Source: Mimachlamys varia
Taxonomy: Eukaryota; Mollusca; Bivalvia; Pectinida; Pectinidae
Direction: 5' to 3'
Length of the DNA stretch: 64,000 nucleotides
Assembly (NCBI GenBank): GCA_947623455.1
Contig: OX392540.1
Span: 6,527,432 to 6,591,431 of the forward strand
Below are positions 35,201 through 47,200 of the stretch, one piece after another. A program made the translations under genes and the position numbers. Every line of letters begins with the position of its first letter. Positions within the stretch are counted from its first letter, which is position 1. The notes under the pieces were generated by a model. It made no database searches. It was not told the DNA's origin and saw nothing but the letters and a program-made list of their open reading frames with translations.

Positions 35201-38200
35201 TGAAATATTTACTAGGAGATCGCAGTAAGGTTAAAATATTTACTGCGAGATCATAATGAGGCTAAAATATTTACTGCGAGATCATAATGAGGCTAAAATA
35301 TTTACTGCGAGATCATAATGAGGCTAAAATATTTACTGCGAAATCATAATGAGGCTAAAATATTTACTGCGAGATCATAATGAGGCTAAAATATTTACTG
35401 CGAGATCGTAGTGAGGTACTGCGATATCGTAGCGAGGCTTAAATATTTACTGCGAGATCGTAGTGAGGTACTGCGATATCATAGTGAGGCTATATGTGTT
35501 TTTGTTTTTGTTTTAACTCCCTTTTGTTATATTTGTTAATTTTTCCGGTAAATACCAGTAATGAAATAACAACATTATGGACAATTTCATCAGAATGATA
35601 TCATTGGATAACAATTTGTGGGAATGATTCAGCATTTTCTGCAAATATTATCACAATAATAAATTAACTTTGTAAATTGAACATTACGTAGTGGCTACCT
35701 CATATTCCAGCAAGGTTTTAATTGTTCATCAATTAATAATATTCAAAAGATGGTTCATGTTAAAACTAAAAGTAATCTTGTTAGTTGACATAACTACCCC
35801 ATTACACATAATTAGAGTACGCAGCAGTTATGGGTTAGAAGGAATTCTATATCATGAAACATTACACACAGGGAGGCTAAAGCTGATTGGTTAACAATTC
35901 CATGTTACGGGCGTCAATAATCAACGCAGAGCAGAGAGGAGCACATCACATAATACAAATGTATATCTGAAAAGTCATTCACTTGAACGAAACAGAAATC
36001 AATAAGCAATCATGCAGCTGTTGACATTGGATATATAATAGACAGTTTAGCTATCAGGAACCTTGGCACCAAGTTCAAAGTGTTCGTTGAATTTAAGCCT
36101 GCACTAATCCATAATCCAGGACAAGCTATTTTCTTGTCCAAAAACTTCTAATGGCAAGGAGGGGAATCATGGAAGTGTACTTTCATCAAAATATACAACT
36201 TCATTCTGGAAGTTGAAGCATATAGTCTTGTTACGTGAATCCTATTGATCTTGCATTTAACAATACAGTGGCGCCCCCTAGTGTTCTAACTATAACAATA
36301 CAGTGGCGCCCCCTAGTGATCTAACTATGACAATACAGTGGCGCCCCCTAGTGATCTAACTATGACAATACAGTGGCGCCCCCTAGTGATCTAACTATAA
36401 CAATACAGTGGCGCCCCCTAGTGATCTAACTATGACAATACAGTGGCGCCCCCTAGTGATCTAACTATAACAATACAGTGGTACCCCCTAGTGGTCTAAC
36501 TATAACAATACAGTGGCGCCCCTTAGTGGTCTAACTATAACAATACAGTGGCGCCCCCTAGTGATCTACCTAGAAAGCACTTGGTTGTACTCCTGCTCCT
36601 GGGATGAACTGCCTACGTTGCCGGTTACACTGGACAAGAGTTCCTCTTTTGACATGCTGTTGGCTTTTTTCTCTGCAAAACAAAATGTCATGATGCTACT
36701 TCTTTATACCTGTAGTGAACTTCCAGATAAAAACAAAACAAAAGGATTTCAGTGACTTAAGTAAAGTCTAGTGGCATGAAAGGCCATTTCATCTGGCAAC
36801 TTTTTTGAAAGCTTATTGCTGTTAAGGATACTTGCTATTGTAACGTGACACTTGCCCCCATCACACATGATATTCTGGGCTTTTTAATTCAGCAATAAAT
36901 CTAACTTAATCATTTTAAATACTGTGGGTTGCTTGGAAATAATGTAATATTTTTAGGAGATTGCGTCTATATTTGACACCCATACAAGAAGGTTTATTTA
37001 GAGTTGTATATGTTAAAACAATGAACATTAAGCTCCGTTATCTGCGAACATCAACAACTGAATTTTTCACTTATAGTCAGTCTCCAAACTGTTCGATATG
37101 TAAATATATGACGTCTGAACACCTACCTTCCTCCATCTTCATCCGCTCCAACTCATGTTCTGACAAGTAGCTAAACTGTTTGGCTGAATGGAAAAGTAAT
37201 TCCAATGATAATTCTTCATATTGGTTTTTGTTTTAACTTCAATTTTTATTTTTTTACAGTAATATATTGTCTTTACAAATCATTTATTATTGGACAAGGG
37301 GATAGTACGTTGTTTTGAGTGTTTATAATGAACATGAAATTTGGTTTGAACTCGAGACCAATAGGTTGAGAGTTTAAACAAAATTGCATGTTCAAATCGC
37401 CAGTATAGACACAAAAAATAACGTACTATCCCCTTCTAACACTCATTAACAAATTGGAAAACAACCCGGATGGACTGAACCCATTTGTATATCCCTGCCA
37501 ACATTGTTGGGCAGGGAATAAAAATGTTGACTTTTCACTGTTTGTGAAAAATCAACACTGTTTGTGAAAACTCAGAGTGGTCGATGAAATGTCAGCACTG
37601 CTGTGGAAATTAACAGTTTAGTAATTGCCAGTATAAGGGCATTAAATCAAACAATTGGAACAAAGATAAGGAAGTGATATAATAGTTCACATAAGGGATT
37701 CATTTGTGCAACTAGTCATGGTCAGGTTTGTATGAATCTACACGATATAACTAATATTAATGCCAATAACGTCCGACAGAGATCATCATAGATTGAAAGG
37801 AACGATCAAGCGTAAGACTAGTAGCAATACGTTGTCGCCGGATACCGCCTTAGCGTAAAAACAAAGTTGAAGCAGAAAATATAGGACACAGGGTTCTCCC
37901 TGGGACCCTCAAATTTAATATATTTAGGAGTCCTGGGACTCCCATCACAAATAATATATAGTAACACTTCATCAATTTTGGGAGTCCTTTGAAAATTTAA
38001 TTAGTCAAAATGCAGGTTTTTGTGCATTAGGGAAAACCCTGGGATACAAACAGTGACCTCGATAAAAAATGTTTGGAGTAAGTAATCCTTTATCCTGTGA
38101 CCTGGCTCGAAAACAAGGAACATTGTACGATCCGTGATCTGGCTAAATACTCACAAGGAGGCTGGTTAGTAGTCGTCGTCTCTTGCATTTCCTTCTCAAA

Positions 38201-41200
38201 ATAATGCTTCATTTGAGAAAAGGACCGTTGTGGTTCATAGATTTGGGCATTTGTCTGCAAGATAAGTGAAACAAAAACTTTTTTAATACATTTACATTTG
38301 ATCGTCAATCCAAACAACAGTAGCTATATCAGTATCTGAAGCAATTCATTCAACAACTGCTATTACAATGAATATCAAAACAAGAATGGGATAAACTTAA
38401 AACTTCCAAACTAAATCTCAAACATAAATCTGTTAATCAAAAGTAAAACTAGAATTTCTTATTTAATTGCAGCAAAAATCAAGACACTTAAAATTGCAAT
38501 TTCATTGAATTTGTTATTCTGCAACATTAACACAAAAATATGCAATTAGCTGAAAAATAACTTTTATTCGTAAAATGAACAACAATATACAATATATATA
38601 TATATTAAGGTATTTTTTTTCTTTGTGAAGAAAAATGAATAATCAAAGTTATGCAATAACTTAATTAAAGACTGAAGAAGGCGTTACTCGGATGTTTGGA
38701 CATGGTAAAAGAATGAAATGTTAAAGGTACACTTTTTAAAATGTAAACTGGCTGTAACAAATTCATGTGTGCTGGAGATGAATTTTGTTCTGTTTGTAGT
38801 GGGACAGTGTTTCCAACGGCATCTTTTATAGTGCCGCCTCACTTGAATGCTACAGCACAGATACTGCAACACCCATCCCAGACCATTTTATACTCCACCT
38901 GGGTTGTTGGAGTTGTGTGAGCAGGAGAAAAACACTTTCTCTGAATGTTCCATGCGTATGACGATTTCGGGGATCGATCCCCGGCCACCTGCATAGAAGG
39001 CCGGAGTGTTAACCACTCGACCAATCTGCCCATAATTTTAAGTTTTGCTGACTATGATAAATTTGTACCATTCAAACTTTTTTTTTTTATCAGAAGTTAT
39101 GTTAGACTGTCTTAGCATTTGCGGCCATTTTCAAACTTCAGTTGTCTTGTGCATTATATCGTAAACTTCAGAGACTATTGAGAGTCGTCATCAGAACCAA
39201 TCGGAAGTATTCTACTTTCGTTTTAAAACACAAATAGGAATTTCAAATATAGCCAGAGACGAGGGAATCCAAATATAGCCACAGACAAGAAAATTTAATT
39301 CCGGACATAACCGGAAATTACACTTTGGTCACGATCAACAGTGAGTGCCATTTTTATCAACACGCTTTTTGTCGTGATTACCAGCCAAAAGTTTTTAATC
39401 ACATGTAATGTTCCTTTGAAAATAAAATGAAAGAAAGTGATTGAGTTTATTGTTGGTGTATTCATTCTACATTATATTGAGGATCCTCAACAAGATCCTC
39501 CTTATCTTGTCTATACAATGTTACACTGCCACACAATTCTACTTTATATTGAGGATCCTCAACAAGATCCTCCTTATCTTGTCTATACAATGTTACACTG
39601 CACACAATTCTACTTTATATTGAGGATCCTCAACAAGATCCTCATTATCTTGTCTACACAATGTTACACTGCCACACAATTCTACTTTATATTGAGGATC
39701 CTCAACAAGATCCTCATTATCTTGTCTATACAATGTTACACTGCCACACAATTCTACTTTATATTGAGGATCCTCAACAAGATCCTCATTATCTTGTCTA
39801 TACAATGTTACACTGCCACACATCATAACTCTAACGAAGACACAAAATTAAACCATTCCCAATCATCATACTCATTAGAGAAAAAGCCAAATTAATTACG
39901 ACAATATTTAGCAGTTAAAATTAAACCAATGACTGTCTAAACTTCTTATTAAGAAAACAATTAAATACTGCTGCGTTTTTTGAAACTCATAAAAAAAAGA
40001 AAATTTGACAAACCTCCATAATACTCCTAGGACTAAATTCCACCTCAAGTACAATGGGGCCTCCAGTGATCTCTTCCAGTAATTGACAGAAATTCCCCAT
40101 AATGGTGAATAAATCACTCTACAAACTAGACACCAGTGTGTCAACCACTGGGTAGGAACTTGTGTGTCAACATTCTAGAGAGACGAGAAACTCGAGTCTA
40201 AACACTGCCACAAACTTAGAGCTTGTGTGTCACCACAAACTAGGAGCTTGTGTGTCACCACAAACTTAGAGCTTGTGTGTCTCCACAAACTAGGAGCTTG
40301 TGTGTCACCACAAACTAGGAGCTTGTGTGTCACCACAAACTAGGAGCTTGTGTGTCAACATTTCTAGAGACGAGGAACTTGTGTGTCAACATTTCTAGAG
40401 ACGAGAAACTATAGTCTAAACACTGCCACAAACTTAGAGCTTGTGTGTCACCACAAACTAGGAGCTTGTGTGTCACCACAAACTAGGAGCTTGTGTGTCA
40501 CCACAAACTAGGAGCTTGTGTGTCAACATTTCTAGAGACGAGGAACTCAAGTCTAAACACTTCCACAAACTAGGAGCTTGTGTGTCAACATTTCTAGAGA
40601 CGAGAAACTAAAGTCTAAACACTTTCACAAACTAGGAGCTTGTGTGTCAACATTTCTAGAGACGAGAAACTAAAGTCTAAACACGTCCACAAACTATGAG
40701 CTTGTGTCAACATTTCTAGAGACGAGAAACTAAAGTCTAAAAACTTCCACAAACTAGGAGCTTGTGTGTCACCACAAACTAGGAGCTTGTGTGTCAACAT
40801 TTCTAGAGACGAGAAACTAAAGACAAACTGGGAGCTTTTAAATTAATGTGTGTCAACATTTCTGTCAAGAATTGACGTCTAAACACTTCCACAAACTAGG
40901 AGCTTGTGTGTTAACATTTCTAGAGACGAGGAGCTTGTGTGTCAACATTTCTAGAGATGAGAAACTATAGTCTAAAAACTTCCACAAACTAGGAGCTTGT
41001 GTGTCACCACAAACTAGGAGCTTGTGTGTCAACATTTCTAGAGACGAGGAACTTGTGTGTCAACGTTTCTAGAGACGAGGAGCTTGTGTGTCATCATTTC
41101 TAGAGACAAGGAGCTTGTGTGTCATCATTTCTAGAGACGAGGAACTTGTGTGTCATCATTTCTAGAGACGAGGAGCTTGTGTGTCATCATTTCTAGAGAC

Positions 41201-44200
41201 GAGGAACTTGTGTGTCAACATTTCTAGAGACGAGGAGCTTGTGTGTCAACATTTCTAGAGACGAGGAGCTTGTGTGTCATCATTTCTAGAGACGAGGAAC
41301 TTGTGTGTCATCATTTCTAGAGACGAGGAACTTGTGTGTCAACATTTCTAGAGACGAGGAACTTGTGTGTCAACATTTCTAGAGACGAGGAGCTTGTGTG
41401 TCATCATTTCTAGAGATGTCAAGAATTGATGTCTAAACACTTCCTCAAACTAGGAGCTTGTGTGTCAACATTTCTAGAGATGAGGAGCTTGTGTGTCATC
41501 ATTTCTAGAGACGAGGAACTTGTGTGTCATACGTTCTAGTGAAAGCCTTTACACGGACAAGGTGTTGTGTGTAAACCTTTGTGTCACCTTTCTACCAGGT
41601 GTTGTGTGTAAACCTTTGTGTCACCTTTCTACCAGGTGTTGTGTGTAAACCTTTGTGTCACCTTTCTACCAGGTGTTGTGTGTAAACCTTTGTGTCACCT
41701 TTCTACCAATCACAACTGATGGCTTGTGTCTCATCCTTTCTAAAGAAGAACATTTTAGCAAAAATGTAAAAACTGTTCTTGATTACTGTATTCGCTGTAA
41801 TTAGTGCCCAGGGTGCCTAAAAAATTGCCCCCCCCCCCCCCCCCCCAAAAAAAGCGGGTGGTGGAAAGGCGTAATAGGATAACACAAATAGGATCTGGAC
41901 AAAAAATGGCTTTTTTTTATAAGGAAATAAGTACAATGTATTGTGACCATAATGGGTATTACCCATGATTTGTGACACTATTGTCTTCAATTTCGGATAA
42001 TTTGTACACAAATAACCAATATTGTGGGTTTATGTCTTGTAAACAAGGTTTTATCGCACTGTTAAAAAGAATCCTTTTGTTATGTCATGATTAACAGGGG
42101 TGCTTATATCATCTTTATACCTCTATAGAATGGGGGAGGGGTGCTAATTATGGCAAATAAGGCATTTGCTATTAATTTTTAATGAAATGGGACTTTTGGA
42201 AAATTGTTCAAAACATTTTCTAAAATTAAAATCCATGTTATGTTGAATCTAAAGCAGTTATCAATAAATAATTAATTTCCTATCAAATTAATTTCATTTC
42301 AGACCAAACTATAACTCATATCACTTAGGACTGCAAACACCACAGTGACAAAGCCATGTGGATCCAGAGTCTGAATGAGTCAGACAAACCCAGACCACAT
42401 CAATAGCATACTTCCTATTTAAGGATTTTTAATATGCCTAATGCTGCCTGGACATTGTCTAATATGACATGTGTATTTAACTCCACGCTGAGTAGGCATC
42501 GCCAATATTGGGTTTCCTTTACAACAATGGAAATTAGCATATCATCATCGACAGCACATCTGCCCTGATATTTTTTCCCAATATTTCATTGACAATGAAA
42601 AAATATTCTGCATGAAAATGAAAAAAAGATGTAACAAAAGTTTGAGTGTTCCAGTGTTTTGTACATTAATTATAAACATATTCATTGTTAAGCAAAAAAT
42701 CTGGTTATTTATATATTCACATATATCCACCTACCCCACAAAATGGTCTATAGTGACCTTTCACCATTTATTTTAACGTTGACCGATGATCACCAAAATG
42801 TAACTACCTGCAGAACTTGATGCCATGGTATTAATATGAACCACATCTTACCAGCTTTTTATTCCTAAAACGGTCCAAACAGTGACCTTCGACCTTTACC
42901 ACCAAAATCTGACCAGGGTTTTTACGGATATGTTTTACACACTGACAAAATGTTTACAATATACCCTTTTTACCTAACCTGTGGTGGTGGTGAGGGGGGG
43001 GGGGGGGGGGGGGGGTTGATAGAAAATAATTATAATTTCAATAGATAAGTAGGTAAAATAGTACATAATAACTGGCCTGGAAACAAATAGTATAATAACA
43101 GATGTGATGTTAGGCCTCCACACCTCAATGACTGGGACCACTGGCAGGCTGAACTGATCAATAATCCTCTATCTTGTATTTGTCAACCAGCTAATCAAAT
43201 AACATCATGTAATTCCGTTTAAAGATCATGTGACACTCATTTAAGACCATGTGACAATCATTAGATCAGGTGACATTCATTAGACCATGTGATACTCATT
43301 AGACCATGTGACACCCATTAGATCATGTGACACTCATTAGACCATGTGACACTCATTAGATCATGTGACACTCATTAGACCATGTGATACTCATTAGATC
43401 ATGCGACACTCATTAGACCATGTGACACTCATTAGATCATGCGACACTCATTAGATCATGTGATACTCATTTGATCATGTGACACTCATTATACCATAAT
43501 GCATTTAATTGGATGTTATGGTCAATATTTTCAAAAGATTGATATCTGCATTGTCTTAAATGCCAATATCAATCGTAGATATATTGATCTTGCAAAAAAA
43601 AAAAAAAAATTAAAAAAAAAAGTGACCTTTCTACGTTAAAAGCATGATGACCTTTGACATTTAACCAAAATCTGACTGCTAGCCTTCATTGCAGACGACT
43701 GGCAACTGAAGATAACGGGAGATTAAAATCTTTGGAATGTGTTCATACAAAGTGCTAAGAATGTTAAATTGCTGTGTTATAGAAGCGTTTTGTAATTAGT
43801 GTTAGAATCCATACACCAGCTTTTTAAAGGCTCCTAAGGTAAAAGCAAGAAAGAATTCTCAAAATACAACTTTTGAGAAATGTCTGCAGAGGTAAGCCAG
43901 ATTTTTAAATGTACTTCATTTGGATACATTCAATAGTGTAGTAAGAAATACGGCAGTTTTTGTTCTGTTTCATCATGGAATTGTTTTCACTTCTATCAAT
44001 ATTGTTTTCAAAGAAACATGGTTGCATGTGCTATAAGTATATTATTTATAAGACTCTTCTGAAATTATTTCTTCAGCATTTTATCATTGAAGGTTCAACA
44101 ACTCTTCATTACAGTTTTCTTCTATGATTTTGAAAAGATTTCTCATGAGTGAACAAGAGTTCCGTCGCTGTGCATCAAAGGCAAAACACTACAATCCTAC

Positions 44201-47200
44201 CTATTCTGAAATTTGTTTTCTAACTATAACTATAATCAAATTAAGTAGTAAAAAAACTATATAAGTAGAGGCAGCTGTATAATTTGTACCTTAGTATTAT
44301 AATTTTATGGTCTGTTTAATATTGCAATAAAAAACAATAACACAACACACAAACCACAGATAAACAAAAACACGACAAACAAAAACACGACAAACACTTC
44401 ACTGTTGTTTCCACCAAATGAATGTCGGCCATTTTACCTTGCCAAGATTCTTAGAAGCAGACGGTAAGCGTGATTGTTTAATCGGGTCGTAAAGTTCGGA
44501 GGCTTTGTCGTCATGACGACCAATGTTGCTTGGTTTGGGCGGAACTGGAGGCCTTTTGGGTGGTATTACTGGCTTTGGAGCAGGCTAATAGAAAATAAGG
44601 TTAGAGAAAACAAGGAAAAACGGAAAAATCCATGCATGACTTGACATTCATCATTCAATATTCATTCAGGTAATAATAATGTTACAGGGCTTTTTCCAGC
44701 TGTCATGATCAAAACATCCCTATCCCAATTATTTTCTGAATATTGTAGAACCCTGTTTACTCGAAGTTGTGGGGACATGACCGATAGTTTGAGGAAAACA
44801 TGGTATTCAAGTAATTCGAGGTTGGTTGAATATGTATTAAACTCGGTTTGGACCAAACGAACTGTTCGATGAATGAGGGGTATTCAAGTAAACCCGGATT
44901 AAGTAAGTGGGGTTTTACTGTATATGTAAACATGCCTAACATTCATTATGATAGTTTTTTATTTGAGAGGCGCAGGTCTTATTACAGAGCCCTTAGGCAA
45001 GCATTGCTAAAATTAATTTAGTCATTGATTAAAAGTCAATATTGTAACATTTTAGTGTTTTACATTTTCTTGGGGTTGTCTTATTTCATTGGCAAAACTG
45101 TTTATTGGGAAACTGAATAGAAGAAAATTTACCTTCAATATTTTTGTAGTGATTGAAAAATAGCAGAATGATGTTGTTGAATTAGAAAAGTCTATACAAA
45201 AGGCATTCCACCAGCCTGAATATATTTTTCATCCCATCTGCCAGAATATATTTTTGCTTTTGCATATCTTCCACATTTTCCCTTTATTTATTTTCTTTTC
45301 ATGGCCTTTTCATCTTTACATGAATCAAATAAGGGCAAAATAGCTGTTCCTTGTGTCAGAAAGGAGGCCTTGGCAATAACAGGTACCCCAGACACTCTAG
45401 AAAAAGCCCTGATAAAGGATCCCATGCACAAGTTTAATTATATATTTCAAAAATAAAAAAATAATTTATTCAATTCTTAAAGGAAAAACATGCATTAATA
45501 ATACTGCAAAGTTCAAAGCAAAACAAAAGTTCATTTCATGATTGAATGAAAAAGATGCATCAAATTAGGAGAATAGAATACACAGAGTATTTCTATAATT
45601 GTACAAACATGCTTATAATCACCGTCTACATAATAATTACCATACAGATAGTAAAACACTGTTCTAATTTTAATGAAATCTTGTAATCTAGCAAAAGAAA
45701 GTTCTACTCTATATAATAATGAAAACTTAATATTCATATATGGTCAATTATAATTTTGTATTACATATCTAAATGATACAAAGAAAATTACACCAGGGGA
45801 AAAATGACTGTGTAGCAAATTAAACATGCATGAACCTATTATGAAATATGGAGACATCTTTCTTTAAAGAATCACAAATTAGTGTAGATTTGGAGACTTC
45901 CTACAATTCGAGGGATAAAACTGGAGTGTGTAGAGAGTACACATTTCACTGCGGAATGAAAGATTGAGTGGATGTTAGCATCTCTTTAATGTTTACGTAG
46001 CATGAACACTGTTAGTTTTAGTGGGTGATACAAGTGACCAAGTTTAGCATAATTAAAGTGTCTGGTTAGGTGTGTAGTAGAACCATCCTCCTCCATGGCT
46101 TACGCTCACTTTCACTCTCTATGCTTTCTCTCACTCTGCCCCTCTGGAAAATGTCAAAACAAAATTGAAGACACCTAGCTCAGTATTTGGTGTCGGGTAA
46201 AATCTTAGATCCAGTGTTTTTGCTACCAGATTTTAAAACAAACTGTGCCTTATTAAATTGGGAAAAATAAAGTAGGATTTTCAGATAAATTGGGAAAATA
46301 GTCTTGAATTTTGCTTCATTTTGGGAAAATAGCACAAATTTTGACTGGGGGAAACAGCCTTATATCGGCTGTAAAAATGGGCAAACAAAATCACTTAGAC
46401 CAATTACCAGGCTGGTACCCGTCTTGCTGAAATTACAGAGGGCCGACATCCAACTTCAAAGCCAGTCAATTTTAAAGTTACATGACTGAAAGATTTTTTG
46501 ATGAACATCTTAAGGACCAAATAGACTTCTGGCCTCGTTTCCTCCTCAAGGTGGTGCATACTGAGCCTTCTCTTTTATTATAACATATTCCAGGTGTGCA
46601 GAGAGCGAAAGTCAGCCTAAATCCTGGAGTGTCGAGAAGTAAAACTGATTCTACTCATTGGTGAGACAATTGTCGGCACACTTTGTAATGGTTTACAGCG
46701 AGAAGTAAAACCGATTCCACTCAGCGTGTGAGACAATTGCCTGCACACTGTGTGGCGGTTTACAGCGATAAGTAAAACCGATTCCACTCAGCGTGTGAGA
46801 CAATTGCCTGCACAGTGTGTGACGGTTTAAAGCATAATAAATTCAATCTTCAAGTGTGTCCACCATAAATAACAGTGAGTGATTGAGTGTGTGAGCATGA
46901 TAATAAATCACCAATTAGAATTCAACGCGAGCGACACTTCTAAGGCTGATAATGAAATGATGCTGATTTAATTCACTGAGCTGGGAGGAAATATTGCACA
47001 TCCAATATCATATGATTAATGGTAAGAATAATTTCAAGAAAAGTTCCAAGAAGTTTGAGAATCTATGAGTGATAAAAGAACAGGATGATTTCAATGTAGA
47101 TAAGTTGTCTCACAACAAAATGGCAACATTATATAAAATTGAATCCCCTTCACCCAAGGATGTTTCTGGCCAAATTTGGTCAAATTCTGTTGTGTGGTTC

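Noticed and set aside
40150..41540. CRISPR-like repeat-spacer arrangement
   Set aside because: The repeats are contiguous or share related spacers, and the DNA is eukaryotic.
46106..46145. Scrib exon-like segment on the minus strand (RGRVRESIESESE) with TTTTCCAG and GTAAGC sites
   Set aside because: Its 40-nt length would break the frame between exons 10 and 11; it may be a decoy or a poison exon but nothing supports use.
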